NCBI GenBank assembly: GCA_002483135.1
Contig: DLHI01000026.1
Coordinates: 1-64,000 of the forward strand
Reading direction: 5' to 3'
Source: Hyphomonadaceae bacterium UBA7672
GTDB taxonomy: Bacteria > Pseudomonadota > Alphaproteobacteria > Caulobacterales > Hyphomonadaceae
Length of the DNA stretch: 64,000 nt
The stretch's first letter is position 1, and every line of letters begins with the position of its first letter. The notes under the pieces are model-generated. The model saw only the letters and a program-made list of their open reading frames with translations, had not been told where the DNA came from and did not search any database. Positions 24,746 through 34,540 of this stretch are shown one piece after another. Position numbers and translations under genes: made by a program.

Positions 24746-26073
24746 CCGACGCTTCCCCTCCCGACTGGGAAAGATCACCGTGCGCATCGCGCGAGTTGGC
24801 AGCCGAACTCAATCGAACCTGCTTCTGCATTTCTCTGGACCGGGAGGGTCTGGCCGACGCCATGCGGAAGGCGTCGGGCGACGACGACTTTTTCGTGAAA
24901 CACATCGAGAGCCGCCCACATCTCTTCTCGAACCTGCCGATTTTTCTGCCGCGCGCCGATCTCGACAGCATGATGGCGACGGTGGCTGCAATCGAAGATG
25001 TCGCCCGGCTGCCCGGCTACCATAAAGCAGCAGCCGCGTGGGCTCCAGCCATCGCTCGCCAAGACCACGGCCCGCGCGGTGCATTGATGGGCTATGACTT
25101 TCACCTGGCGGGAGACGTACCTCGCCTCATCGAGATCAATACCAATGCCGGCGGCGCGTTCCTGAACGCCTTCAGTGCGAAGGCGCAGCTCGCTTGCTGC
25201 GCGGAAGTTGCAGCGGCCATAGTGGATGCACAGGCGCCGAACTTCGACAGCGATGCGATCGCAATGTTCGAAGCGGAGTGGCGGCTGCAGGGACGCGTCG
25301 GCCGACCAAGGACCATCGCCATCGTCGATGACTCGCCAGAGGCGCAGTATCTCTATCCCGAGTTTCTTCTGGCGCAGCGACTGTTTGAGGCCAACGGCAT
25401 GGTCTCAATGATCGCCGACCCAAGCGAGCTGGCTTATGACGGCCACGTCCTTACCTGCCGCGGCGAAGCGATCGATCTCGCCTACAACCGGCTGGTGGAT
25501 TTTGACCTGTCCCAGACGCAACACGATGCGTTGCGCCGGGCCTATAACGATGGCGCCATCGTCCTGACGCCCACCCCGCATAATCACGCGACACTCGCAG
25601 ACAAGCGCAATCTCACCTTGCTGACGGACGCGGACCGTCTTCGGGAGTGGGGCGTCGCGGAAGCGACGTACACCGCCTTGGCCAGCATCCCGAAGGCTGT
25701 CCTCGTAACACCTGATAATGCCGCCGACCTCTGGCAAAGGCGCAAATCTCTATTCTTCAAGCCGGTTGCCGGACACGGGGGCAAGGCTGTCTATCGCGGG
25801 GACAAGCTCACCCGATCAACCTGGGCTGACATTCTTGGCGCGGCCTACATCGCCCAGGATCTGGCCCCCCCTGGTGAGCGGTTGATCAAGCTGGGAGGCG
25901 CGACAGTGGCGCGGAAGGTCGATGTGCGCCTGTACACCCATGACGGGCGGCTGCTGCTCGCGGCGGCTCGCTTGTATCACGGCCAGACGACCAACTTCAG
26001 AACCGAGGGGGGTGGTTTTGCGCCGGTGTTCTTTCTCCGGGCCGACAGCGGAAGCTCTTCCAGCAACTTCTGA
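24742..26073 (+). CDS. ATP-grasp-like protein of the ars operon, unknown product
   Basis: 443-residue soluble protein. Central and C-terminal stretches look like a circularly permuted or glutathionylspermidine-synthase-like ATP-grasp: GYDFHLAGDVPRLIEINTNA near 115-135, RTIAIVDDSP near 192, and SLFFKPVAGHGGKAVYRGDK (about 336-355) as a possible nucleotide-binding lysine/glycine loop. YIAQDLAPPGER and ARKVDVRLYTHDG follow in the last third. ATP-grasp enzymes join an acid to an amine or thiol via an acyl phosphate. The substrate is unknown. ATGA overlap with osmC puts it firmly in the arsRC-aqpS operon, which suggests a conjugation or thiol-ligand step in arsenic handling. Confidence 0.72.
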   Translation: MTDASPPDWERSPCASRELAAELNRTCFCISLDREGLADAMRKASGDDDFFVKHIESRPHLFSNLPIFLPRADLDSMMATVAAIEDVARLPGYHKAAAAWAPAIARQDHGPRGALMGYDFHLAGDVPRLIEINTNAGGAFLNAFSAKAQLACCAEVAAAIVDAQAPNFDSDAIAMFEAEWRLQGRVGRPRTIAIVDDSPEAQYLYPEFLLAQRLFEANGMVSMIADPSELAYDGHVLTCRGEAIDLAYNRLVDFDLSQTQHDALRRAYNDGAIVLTPTPHNHATLADKRNLTLLTDADRLREWGVAEATYTALASIPKAVLVTPDNAADLWQRRKSLFFKPVAGHGGKAVYRGDKLTRSTWADILGAAYIAQDLAPPGERLIKLGGATVARKVDVRLYTHDGRLLLAAARLYHGQTTNFRTEGGGFAPVFFLRADSGSSSSNF

Positions 26074-26075
26074 AA

Positions 26076-26642
26076 TCAGAACAACATCAAGATGGCCGCG
26101 CGCCCGACAATGTCTCCAGTCGACGTGGCACCAAAATACCGCCCGTCGTACGAGTCGACCCCCTCGCCCAACAGAAAAACGTGCCGATCGGTGAGCGTCA
26201 CACAGCCCTGCCACGAAGGCAGCGCCACACCGTCCGACCCTTTGAGCCTTGCATGGGCCACAGCGCGACCATTGACCGTCACCACTTGCTGATGCCTGCA
26301 GACTGTTTCGCCCGTTGAGGCTGCAAGCGTTTTGATCAGCAGCTTGCCCCGTTGAAGGATGCCGCGATTCTCCAAGTCTTCGGCCAATTCAGGCGAAGGT
26401 AAGACCACAACGCGGTCACCAACTGCCCAACCTGATCGCTCGACACTGTAGACTCCAGCTGGCGCGCTAGGCGACGTATTCCAGACGAGGTGCGCCGAGC
26501 GAGCCGTCGCCGGAATCGCAAGCATCGCAACAGCGACCGCGGACAAGCCAAGGACAGCAGTCTGACGGCGTAGCGATTTACTTGAACGGCTTCCGTTTCG
26601 CGGTTGAGGCTCCAAGTAGGCTGTTCGAAGACTATCGACCAT
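26076..26642 (-). CDS. traF: TraF-type S26 signal peptidase
   Basis: 188-residue membrane-anchored serine peptidase of the conjugative-transfer TraF type. After a cytoplasmic basic N-terminus and a transmembrane helix (about 28-47), NTSPSAPAGVYSV carries the catalytic Ser, KLLIKTLAASTGETVC the catalytic Lys, and SYDGRYFGATSTGDIVGRA the C-terminal family box. In IncP-like systems TraF matures and cyclises the pilin TrbC. It ends 3 nt from the ars operon's last gene on the opposite strand and is just downstream of lysR. Confidence 0.88.
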   Translation of the reverse strand: MVDSLRTAYLEPQPRNGSRSSKSLRRQTAVLGLSAVAVAMLAIPATARSAHLVWNTSPSAPAGVYSVERSGWAVGDRVVVLPSPELAEDLENRGILQRGKLLIKTLAASTGETVCRHQQVVTVNGRAVAHARLKGSDGVALPSWQGCVTLTDRHVFLLGEGVDSYDGRYFGATSTGDIVGRAAILMLF

Positions 26643-26648
26643 TGCGGA

Positions 26649-27644
26649 TCACCTGCCCGGCGCCAGCCGTCCGAAGCTTGTGTCCGGCGGCGCCGCGTCA
26701 TTCGCCGCCTCGCTAGCCAACTGGGGACGCGCCGGCGGGACATAGATTTCCCGGAAGCACGGGTTGCGCGTCGGATCGAAGCACGACCTGATCCAGTGCA
26801 GCACAGGCTGGCTCACGTCCATATTTCGCACGCGCTCGGTGTAGGCCAACCAGAACCGGACTGTTGCAAGCGGTTTGATGTCGGTGAGCGGCGTCAGCCG
26901 GTCCTCAATCTCGGACACGTAGCTAGGCATGGCGGCGATCCCGGCGCCAGCTGCGCATGCTTCCACGAGTACAGTGCTCGCATCGGTCGCCATTGTCTGC
27001 GGCAAGATCGCGCCCCATGCGGTGGCCGCTTTCTTCCAGCACTCTGTCTGGTATTCCTCGCTCGAAAGCCGCAGGCACTTGTGCGCCTGAAGATCAGACA
27101 TGGTCCTGGGCTCGCCGTGGGTCGCGATGTAGCCCGGCGCGGCGTAGAGAATGTAGTGCAGCCATCCGAGCTGACGTGCGACGATGTTGGCCGCAGTAGG
27201 CTTCTCGAACTGAATGGCGATGTCGGCGTCACCGTCGGACAGGTTCGGCGTCGTTGGCATCACCTTGATGAAAATTCCCACGTCCGGCTGCAGCTGAAGC
27301 AGTTCAGGAAGACGACGAGCCAGCCAGTAGGACGCGATACCCTCTCGCGCACAGATCACGAGCTGATCGGGATTCCGTTCGCTGGCCCGATCAGCAATGG
27401 CCTGCACGGCATCCGCCATGGTGCGCGCCGTTCTCAGCACTTCTTCGCCAACCAGTGTCAATCCAAGTCCCCTCGGCGAGCGTTCGAACAGCCTGTGACC
27501 AAGCGCACGTTCGAGCTCTTCCAGGTCAGTCGATACCTTGCCGTAGCTTCGGCCCAGTGATTTGGCGGCAGCATTAATGCTTCCCGTTTCGGCTATGGTC
27601 TGAAAGACCTTTAACCGATCCCAATCCAGTTTTGCCCCCAACAC
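26649..27644 (-). CDS. LysR-family transcriptional regulator of the transfer region
   Basis: 331 residues. The N-terminal helix-turn-helix reads FQTIAETGSINAAAKSLGRS and is followed by the substrate-binding domain (about 90-295; DPDVGI-like region, VLVEACAAGAGIAAMPSYVS). It has an extra 35-residue Pro/Ala-rich tail. A LysR gene divergent from traG and adjacent to traF is a standard part of this alphaproteobacterial element type, so it may regulate transfer genes. The inducer is unknown. Confidence 0.9.
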   Translation of the reverse strand: MLGAKLDWDRLKVFQTIAETGSINAAAKSLGRSYGKVSTDLEELERALGHRLFERSPRGLGLTLVGEEVLRTARTMADAVQAIADRASERNPDQLVICAREGIASYWLARRLPELLQLQPDVGIFIKVMPTTPNLSDGDADIAIQFEKPTAANIVARQLGWLHYILYAAPGYIATHGEPRTMSDLQAHKCLRLSSEEYQTECWKKAATAWGAILPQTMATDASTVLVEACAAGAGIAAMPSYVSEIEDRLTPLTDIKPLATVRFWLAYTERVRNMDVSQPVLHWIRSCFDPTRNPCFREIYVPPARPQLASEAANDAAPPDTSFGRLAPGR

Positions 27645-27940
27645 AGTTCGCTCCTTTTTGACGACCCCATCGCCGATTTTCTGGGAAGCGAAGTGCGCGC
27701 CGTCTCGCTTATGCCTGGCCTATCGATTGGCTGGACGTGCGCGATGGACTGGTCTCAACCCCCATTAAGGACTTCGGGATGCAAAGGACAAACCAGCCTT
27801 GCAGCTAAACAAAGGCTAGGCGCCGCTAACGAATACTTTGATCAGCACAAGACCAGCGCGAGCGCACACAGCCAGAGTGCAAGACAAGCGCAGGGCAAGC
27901 GCGATGCCTGCATCGGCGACGTCTGCAGGACGGTCGTCCG
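27645..27940. other. Divergent lysR-traG promoter region
   Basis: About 300 nt between the divergent lysR and traG genes. No gene is supported here. It should contain both promoters and a LysR operator, and an oriT may be nearby, but no clear inverted repeat was noticed. Confidence 0.4.
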
Positions 27941-29935
27941 ATGAGCGCGGGTCGGATCTACTGGGGCCAGATTCTGTGTGTATTCACCGCGCTTTTCGCG
28001 AGCATGTGCCTCACCACGCAGTGGGTCGCAGAAGCGCTCGGCCACCAGCCGCAACTCGGCGCGCCTGACGCCGCCCTCTGGGGCGTCCGCCTGTATGCGC
28101 CGTGGAAGTTTTTCGGCTGGTGGTACGCCTATGACGTTTACGCACGCGAGATATTCGAAACGGGCGCGCTGATTTTCCTGGGCGGCGTTGCTGTTTCAGT
28201 TTGCACCGCCTTCGGCTTCTCGCTGTGGCGTGCGCGCGAAGCCAGCCAGTCCGACACCTATGGAAGCGCTCGCTGGGCCAATGCGCGCGACATCAAGAGG
28301 CTCGGGCTTCTGCACGGTGACGGCGTCGTTCTGGGCGCCTGGGACCGGAAGCTGCTGCGCCATGATGGCGACGAGCATGTTCTCGTCGTGGCGCCGACGA
28401 ATAGCGGCAAGAGCGTCGGCGTTTCGCTACCGACGGGTCTCGTCTGGCGGCATTCATACATTGCCCTCGACCTCAAGGGAGAAAACTGGAACGTCACGTC
28501 TGGCCTGCGCGCGTCCTTCGGACCTGTTTACCGCTTTGCGCCCACTGAGCCCGGTTCGCACCGCTATAATCCCCTCACTCAGATCCGTCGTGGCGAGGCT
28601 GAAGTCCGCGACGCGCAAGTCCTGGCCGACATGCTCGTCGACCCGGAAGGCGCCCTCCAGGCGCGAAGCCACTGGCAGCTGCGCGCCTTCGAACTGCTGG
28701 TCGCGGTGATCCTCTGGACGCTCTATGCCGAGGAAAGGAAGACGCTGGCGCGGGTCGCAGAACTGCTTGCTGATCCCAACAGGCCGGTTCTCGATCTCTT
28801 TGAAGAGATGCTGAAGCGTCCAATCAAGGCCGGCGCTGCCCACCCTGTCGTCGCAGCCGGCGCGCGCCAGTTGCTCGACATGGCAGATGCCGAGCGTTCC
28901 GGCGTCGTGTCGACCGCACTGGGCTTCCTGTCGCTGTACCGGGATCCAATTCTGGCGCGCGCGACGGAAGCCTCCGACTTCTCGATCGCCGACATCATCA
29001 CCGGCGACAAGCCAGTTTCACTCTACCTAGTGATACCGCCGGAAGAGATTTCGCGACTGAAGGCGCTCCTTCGTCTGGTCATGAACCAGATCCTCAAACG
29101 CCTCACCGAAATCGCGTCGCATCAGTCGTCCAATCGTCGCGTGCTGCTGATGCTCGACGAGTTTCCGCAACTGGGAAGGCTGGACTTCTTTGAACACGCC
29201 CTGGCCTACATCCGCGGCTACCGGATCAAGGCCTGCCTCGTTGCGCAATCCCTGAATCAGATTGTTCAGGCTTACGGCGAACATTCCTCCATTCTCGACA
29301 ATGCCCATGTGCGAGTCGCCTTCGCCTGCAATGACGAGCGAACGGCCAAGCGCATCTCGGACATGCTTGGCGTCACCACGGAAACACGCGCCCAGATGAA
29401 CTATGCAGGCTCCCGCATGGCGCCGTGGCTGGGGCACACGATGGTGTCGCGGCAGGAAGTCCCGCGGCCCCTCCTTACGCCAGGCGAAGTCATGCAATTG
29501 CCTGCGTCCGATGCGCTTGTTCTCACGGGCGGATCCCCTCCCATTCGCGCGCGCAAAATCCGCTACTTTAGCGAGCCCGCGTTTATGGCGCGGCTCAGGC
29601 CGAAGGTCGCATTCTCTGCGCCGACTGGCGCCGGAATCGCCACGCCCTGGGACGGTCTCGTCGCATCGACTCATCCGCAAGCGCCGCCGGCGGCTCCCAA
29701 GGTCCCGGTACGGCCAGCACGCGCGGCCCCTAAGTCCGCCAGCCGCCGCGGAAATAATGTGCTCCAAAATGCTTTCGATTTCTCGACGCCTGTATCCGGT
29801 GAAGCGCTGCAACCGAATCCCATAGCTATGCAGTCGACTGAACGGTCTGACGATCTTGGCGCGGCGTTTACCGGTCCGAGCCTCGCGGGAACAGTGTTCG
29901 CGCTCGATCCTGATCATTTCGACACGGATGTTTGA
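27941..29935 (+). CDS. traG: Conjugative coupling protein TraG/VirD4
   Basis: 664-residue type IV coupling protein. Two N-terminal transmembrane helices (about 8-30 and 70-92) precede a cytoplasmic ATPase. Walker A is VLVVAPTNSGKSVGVSLP and Walker B is RRVLLMLDEFPQLGRLDFFE, followed by KACLVAQSLNQIVQAYG. It links the relaxosome to the mating channel. The Pro/Ala-rich tail beyond 550 is poorly conserved. It begins the plus-strand transfer operon. Confidence 0.95.
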   Translation: MSAGRIYWGQILCVFTALFASMCLTTQWVAEALGHQPQLGAPDAALWGVRLYAPWKFFGWWYAYDVYAREIFETGALIFLGGVAVSVCTAFGFSLWRAREASQSDTYGSARWANARDIKRLGLLHGDGVVLGAWDRKLLRHDGDEHVLVVAPTNSGKSVGVSLPTGLVWRHSYIALDLKGENWNVTSGLRASFGPVYRFAPTEPGSHRYNPLTQIRRGEAEVRDAQVLADMLVDPEGALQARSHWQLRAFELLVAVILWTLYAEERKTLARVAELLADPNRPVLDLFEEMLKRPIKAGAAHPVVAAGARQLLDMADAERSGVVSTALGFLSLYRDPILARATEASDFSIADIITGDKPVSLYLVIPPEEISRLKALLRLVMNQILKRLTEIASHQSSNRRVLLMLDEFPQLGRLDFFEHALAYIRGYRIKACLVAQSLNQIVQAYGEHSSILDNAHVRVAFACNDERTAKRISDMLGVTTETRAQMNYAGSRMAPWLGHTMVSRQEVPRPLLTPGEVMQLPASDALVLTGGSPPIRARKIRYFSEPAFMARLRPKVAFSAPTGAGIATPWDGLVASTHPQAPPAAPKVPVRPARAAPKSASRRGNNVLQNAFDFSTPVSGEALQPNPIAMQSTERSDDLGAAFTGPSLAGTVFALDPDHFDTDV

Positions 29936-29940
29936 TCCTC

Positions 29941-30387
29941 ATGTCACGCGCGAAAATCACTGCCTACATCAATCACGACCTTGCCGACGCGATGCGGCGC
30001 CTCGCCGTGCAGCAGGATCGTAGTGCATCCGACGTGCTGGAAGACGCGGTGCACCGCTTCTTCGATCACACACGCCGCGAGGGCGAGCATCATGCCCTGA
30101 TGGCGCGCCTCGACCGCGTGATGTCGCGCCTTGGCGTACTGGAGCATGGCCAGGAAACGCTTTTCGAACTCACTGCCCACACGGCACGCTTCGTAATGAG
30201 CGTGGCGCCTGACATTCCCGAACCTGACAAGGCGGTTGTCAACACACGCGGGTCCGAGCGCTTCCGGAATGTCATCACGGCGATGATCGCAAAGCTCCGG
30301 ACTGGCCGGAGCGTAATGCGCGATAATTTCGATCCGGCCAAGCAGCAGATGGCGGCCGATCCCGGCGTTGGAGCGGCGGCAGAATGA
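29941..30387 (+). CDS. CopG/ribbon-helix-helix protein of the transfer operon
   Basis: 148 residues from the ATG at 29941. The N-terminal segment SRAKITAYINHDLADAMRRL with QDRSASDVLEDAVHRFF is a ribbon-helix-helix DNA-binding fold of the CopG type. The rest is helical, followed by an Arg/Met-rich tail. This small gene regularly lies between traG and trbB in such elements. Its stop overlaps the trbB start (ATGA). It may bind the transfer origin or regulate the operon. Confidence 0.8.
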   Translation: MSRAKITAYINHDLADAMRRLAVQQDRSASDVLEDAVHRFFDHTRREGEHHALMARLDRVMSRLGVLEHGQETLFELTAHTARFVMSVAPDIPEPDKAVVNTRGSERFRNVITAMIAKLRTGRSVMRDNFDPAKQQMAADPGVGAAAE

Positions 30388-31373
30388 CCGCGCCCTCCCC
30401 TCTCGGTCACGATCCGTCTCGCGGGCTCGCCATGCTGGCGACCGCGCTTGGTCCTTCCATCGCCGCCATGCTCGATGCTTCCGACACAATCGAAGTCATC
30501 GCGAACCCTGATGGGCGGCTTTGGCTTGAACAAGTCGGCAAGGGCCGGATTCCCACTTCTCACCGGCTGGACGCCGTAGAGATCGAACGCGTGATCAGGC
30601 TCGTCGCGACGCTGACGGGCGCAGAAGCCACGCGCGACACACCAATCATCTCCGCGGAACTCCCGCCGCGCGGGGAGCGGTTCGAGGGCGTTCTTCCGCC
30701 CGTCTCGCGTGCGCCCTGCTTCGCGATCCGCAAACCGGCCGGTCGGATCTTCTCGATCGACGACTATGCCGCCGCTGGCGTCATTACCTCGGAACAAGCA
30801 GGGACGCTGAAAGCTGCCATTGCGGCGCGCGCGAACATCATCGTCGCCGGTGGTACAGGCTCGGGCAAGACGACACTCGCCAACGCCCTGCTTCAGGAAA
30901 TCGCACAGCTCAATGAGCGCGTGGTCATCTTGGAAGATACGCGCGAGCTTCAGTGCGCCGCCGAAGACGTTGTTGCGCTGCGCACCCAACCCGGATCCGT
31001 GAGCCTTTCTGATCTTGTGCGTTCGACACTGCGGCTGCGCCCGGGTCGCATCATCGTCGGCGAAGTCCGTGGTCCTGAAGCGCTCGATCTGCTCAAGGCC
31101 TGGAACACGGGGCATCCGGGCGGCATCGCGACGTTGCACGCCAACTCCGCCCGGGCCGTGCTCGCGCGTCTCGAACAGCTCACCATGGAAGTCTGCGAGA
31201 CGCCGCCACGCGCTCTGATCGCCGAAGCCATCGACCTCGTCGTCTTCATCGAGCGCGGCGGCCCAGCTGGCCGCCGCATTTCCGAAATCTTCGCGCCCAA
31301 GCTCGCGCCGGCGCAGGACCCCATCGCGCGAGGGGGACACGCGCATCATGAGACCAACAGGAGCGACCGATGA
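30384..31373 (+). CDS. trbB: Conjugation ATPase TrbB (VirB11 type)
   Basis: 329 residues. Walker A is IIVAGGTGSGKTTLANALL, the Asp box is VVILEDTRELQC, and the family motif GRIIVGEVRGPEALDLLKAW with GGIATLHANSA follows. TrbB is the hexameric traffic ATPase at the cytoplasmic face of the P-type conjugation apparatus. It overlaps copG-like and trbC by ATGA at each end. Confidence 0.95.
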   Translation: MTAPSPLGHDPSRGLAMLATALGPSIAAMLDASDTIEVIANPDGRLWLEQVGKGRIPTSHRLDAVEIERVIRLVATLTGAEATRDTPIISAELPPRGERFEGVLPPVSRAPCFAIRKPAGRIFSIDDYAAAGVITSEQAGTLKAAIAARANIIVAGGTGSGKTTLANALLQEIAQLNERVVILEDTRELQCAAEDVVALRTQPGSVSLSDLVRSTLRLRPGRIIVGEVRGPEALDLLKAWNTGHPGGIATLHANSARAVLARLEQLTMEVCETPPRALIAEAIDLVVFIERGGPAGRRISEIFAPKLAPAQDPIARGGHAHHETNRSDR

Positions 31374-31702
31374 GACTGCAGAGGATAACGCGCACAGCCG
31401 TGCGATCGGCGACGATTGGCGCCGCGATCATACTGATGAGCGGCGCCGCTCATGCCGCCACCGGCGGCGGCGGCATGCCCTGGGAAGGTCCGCTGACGGC
31501 GGTCATGGATTCGATCACGGGCCCGGTCGCCCGGATTATCGCGATCCTGATCATCGTGGCGACTGGGATGACGCTAGCCTTCGGCGATGTCGGCCAGGGA
31601 TTCAAGAAACTGCTGCAGATCCTGTTCGGTCTCGCCATCGCGTTCGCGGCGGCCAGCTTTTTCCTGCCGCTCGTCGGCGGTGGCGGCGCGGTCGTCCAGT
31701 AG
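31370..31702 (+). CDS. trbC: Conjugative pilin TrbC
   Basis: 110-residue prepilin (VirB2 family). A long basic signal sequence ends at SGAAHAATGG, and the mature part has two hydrophobic helices (about 52-75 and 82-103) separated by a short loop with DVGQGFKK. It is the subunit of the P-type pilus and a probable substrate of TraF. Confidence 0.9.
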   Translation: MRLQRITRTAVRSATIGAAIILMSGAAHAATGGGGMPWEGPLTAVMDSITGPVARIIAILIIVATGMTLAFGDVGQGFKKLLQILFGLAIAFAAASFFLPLVGGGGAVVQ

Positions 31703-31713
31703 GAGTGATGACC

Positions 31714-31980
31714 ATGCGCGATCCCCGCGATGTTGCAGGCTATCTGGCGCCGGTCCGGCAAGCGTTGACCCAACCCATTCTCATGGGTGGCGCACCGCGG
31801 TCCTACGCGATCCTCAACGGCACGCTGGCGGCCATCGTCGCTTTTGCTGGCGCCATCGTGCCGGGGATCCTCCTGGGCATCGCGGGCCACGTGCTCGGCG
31901 TCTTCCTCGCGCGGCGCGATCCCGACGTGATCGAGGTGCTGAAGCGGGCGATGCGCATCAGCGGGCGGCTCGAGTGCTAA
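31714..31980 (+). CDS. trbD: Conjugal transfer protein TrbD
   Basis: 88-residue VirB3-like protein. The ATG at 31714 has AGGAG eight nt upstream; the ATG at 31708 is too close to it. One or two hydrophobic segments (about 38-68) follow a polar N-terminus with PILMGGAPRSYAILNGTLAA, typical of TrbD. It is an inner-membrane part of the mating channel. Confidence 0.9.
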   Translation: MRDPRDVAGYLAPVRQALTQPILMGGAPRSYAILNGTLAAIVAFAGAIVPGILLGIAGHVLGVFLARRDPDVIEVLKRAMRISGRLEC

Positions 31981-32002
31981 AGTTTCCAATCGGACAAGGC
32001 AG

Positions 32003-34540
32003 ATGATCAGTTTTCAACCTTATAGCCACACGCCCAATCGTCTTGAGGACTACCTCCCGTGGGCGGTGCTCGTCGCGCCTGGCGTCGTCCTCAACAAGGA
32101 CGGCTCCTTCCAGACGACGGCCCGTTTCCGGGGGCCAGACGTCCGATCATCGACACCGGAAGAACTCGTCTCGTTTACAGCCCGTGCGAACAATGTGTTT
32201 CGTCGTCTCGGCCGTGGCTGGGCGGCTTACATCGAGGCCGACCGGCGGGAGATCACTGACTACCCGCAAGGCGCCTTCAACGACGACCTGTCGCGTCTCG
32301 TCGATTCTGAACGCGCGGCGGAGTTCGAGCAGGCCGGCGCGCAGTTCGAAACCGTCCACCACCTGACGCTGCAATGGACGCCTAACACGGACTCCCACGC
32401 CAAGGCCTCTGCATTCTTCTTTGAAGTCGACCAGAAGCTGAAAGCGCCGGAACCCAAGGCACCGGCCGCCGGAGTCAAAGCCAACCGAAAGGATCGTAGC
32501 AAAGCCAAGGACGCGCTCGACCAACGCGTGGCGCGTGATGCGCTCACAAGCTTCCAGCGCGGCATCGGCCATGCCTTCGGCATGTTCGAGGGCGTTGTGG
32601 CGGAATTTCACCGGCTCGGTGACGACGAGACGCTGACCTATCTCAAAAGGCAAGTATCGCCGCGGACAACAAATGTTCGCGCACCGGCGGGTCCCGCCTT
32701 CCTCGATGGTTATCTCTGCGATGCTCCGCTGGTCGGCGGCGTCAAGCCGCTGCTCGGCGACAGGCATCTGCGCGTCCTGACCATCAAGGGCTTTCCGCCA
32801 TTCACGCACCCAGGCGTGCTCGACGATCTCAATTCCGCTGCGATGACCTACCGCTGGATGACGCGCTATCTCTGCCTCGACCGCGACGAATCTGAGCGCG
32901 AACTTATCAAGTGGCGCCGCCTTTGGTTCTCGAAGCACAAGTCCATGGGCGCGCTGGTCAAAGAGATGATGACCAAGGAAGGGTCGACATTCTCCAACCC
33001 CGACGCCATCGCCAAGACAGAAGAAGTCGAGGACGCGCTTCAGGAGCTTGGCTCCGAGCTGATAGGCTTCGGCTTTCTGACCTCAACGCTGGTCGTTCTC
33101 GGCGCCACGGCAGAGGAAGCCGACGAAAAACTCCGCACGGCTGAACGCATCATCGCCGCGCGGGGCTTTGTCACCGTCGCGGAGGGTCTCAACGCGGTCG
33201 AAGCGTGGCTCTCCAGCATCGCCGGGCACGCCTGGGCCAATGTCCGTCACCCAATGGTGTCGACACTCAACCTCTCTCATGTGGCGCCGCTCTCGACCGC
33301 GTGGGCTGGCGACGCATGGAATAGGCACCTCGATGCACCGTCTCTGGCGGTCGGCCGCACCGATGGCTCCACGCCGTTCCGGCTGGATCTTCATATTGGC
33401 GACGTTGGGCACACAATGGTCGTTGGCCCGACCGGCGCGGGCAAGTCCGTGCTGTTGTCCTTCCTGGCCCTGCAATGGAAGCGCTTTGCCGGCGCGCAGG
33501 TATTCCTGTTCGACAAGGGCGGCTCTGCGCGTGCGGCGCTGCTTGGAATGGGCGGAACCGTCATCGATCTCGGCGGTGACGGTGTTGCCGCATTCCAGCC
33601 GCTCGCACGCATCGACACGCCGCAGGGTCGGGCTGATGCGCTGGCCTGGGTGATGAACATCCTCGCGCAGGAAGGCCTGACTGACTCGCCGGATATCAAG
33701 GAACCGGTCTGGTCCGCGCTGGGAAGCCTGCGGTCCGCGCCGAAGGAACAGCGCCACCTAACTGGCCTTCGCCTGCTGGTCCAGAACGCAGCCGTTCAGG
33801 CGGCGCTCCTTCCCTACACGCAGGACGGCGCCATGGGCGGCGTATTCGACGGCGCTGAAGACCGCCTGAACCTCGGCGATGTCGTCCTGTTCGAGATGGA
33901 AGCCATTATGGCGCGGCCGAAAGCGGCAGCGCCTGCCCTGCTTCACCTCTTCGATCGTCTAGAAGAACGATTTGACGGTCGGCCGACGCTTCTCATTCTG
34001 GACGAAGCCTGGTTATTCCTCGACTCGCCCCTGTTCGCTAGGCGTATCCGCGAATGGCTCAAGACACTGCGCAAGAAGAATGTCGCGGTTGTCTTCGCCA
34101 CCCAGTCGCTGGCCGACATCGTGGACAGCCCAATCGCGCCCGCCCTGATCGAGTCCTGCCCGACGCGGATCTACCTGCCAAACGAGCGCGCGTTCGAGCC
34201 ACAGCAGCGTGAGGCCTATGAGCGGTTTGGGCTCAATGACACCGAGATCGAGCTGATCGCGACCGCGCAGCGGAAGCGTCACTATTATTACGCCAGTCCC
34301 AAGGGCCGCCGCCTGTTCGAGCTGGCGCTCGGTCCGGTCGCCCTCGCCTTCTGCACCGCTTCCGATCCGACCGCGCGCGAGTTGATCGCGTCGCTCGAAC
34401 GGCAACCGTCCGCGACGCCTTTCTGGCGCCGGTTCCTGCGCGCCCGACAGCTGGCCTGGGTGCTCGACGCGCTCGACGAACCGGAGACGCCGGCGACGCG
34501 ACCCATGCCTTCACCGAAATCACTGGAGACTGTCCGATGA
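32003..34540 (+). CDS. trbE: Conjugation ATPase TrbE (VirB4 type)
   Basis: 845 residues. The N-terminal CagE/TrbE/VirB domain (about 1-420) is followed by the ATPase core with Walker A HTMVVGPTGAGKSVLLSFLA (about 470) and Walker B PTLLILDEAWLFLDSPLFAR (about 655), then VFATQSLADIVDSP. It energises pilus assembly and substrate transfer. A charged Lys-rich insertion lies at about 155-180. The stop overlaps trbJ (ATGA). Confidence 0.95.
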   Translation: MISFQPYSHTPNRLEDYLPWAVLVAPGVVLNKDGSFQTTARFRGPDVRSSTPEELVSFTARANNVFRRLGRGWAAYIEADRREITDYPQGAFNDDLSRLVDSERAAEFEQAGAQFETVHHLTLQWTPNTDSHAKASAFFFEVDQKLKAPEPKAPAAGVKANRKDRSKAKDALDQRVARDALTSFQRGIGHAFGMFEGVVAEFHRLGDDETLTYLKRQVSPRTTNVRAPAGPAFLDGYLCDAPLVGGVKPLLGDRHLRVLTIKGFPPFTHPGVLDDLNSAAMTYRWMTRYLCLDRDESERELIKWRRLWFSKHKSMGALVKEMMTKEGSTFSNPDAIAKTEEVEDALQELGSELIGFGFLTSTLVVLGATAEEADEKLRTAERIIAARGFVTVAEGLNAVEAWLSSIAGHAWANVRHPMVSTLNLSHVAPLSTAWAGDAWNRHLDAPSLAVGRTDGSTPFRLDLHIGDVGHTMVVGPTGAGKSVLLSFLALQWKRFAGAQVFLFDKGGSARAALLGMGGTVIDLGGDGVAAFQPLARIDTPQGRADALAWVMNILAQEGLTDSPDIKEPVWSALGSLRSAPKEQRHLTGLRLLVQNAAVQAALLPYTQDGAMGGVFDGAEDRLNLGDVVLFEMEAIMARPKAAAPALLHLFDRLEERFDGRPTLLILDEAWLFLDSPLFARRIREWLKTLRKKNVAVVFATQSLADIVDSPIAPALIESCPTRIYLPNERAFEPQQREAYERFGLNDTEIELIATAQRKRHYYYASPKGRRLFELALGPVALAFCTASDPTARELIASLERQPSATPFWRRFLRARQLAWVLDALDEPETPATRPMPSPKSLETVR

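Noticed and set aside
30090..31349. A 419-codon minus-strand frame opposite copG-like/trbB
   Set aside because: It is antisense to TrbB with all ATPase motifs; no independent support.
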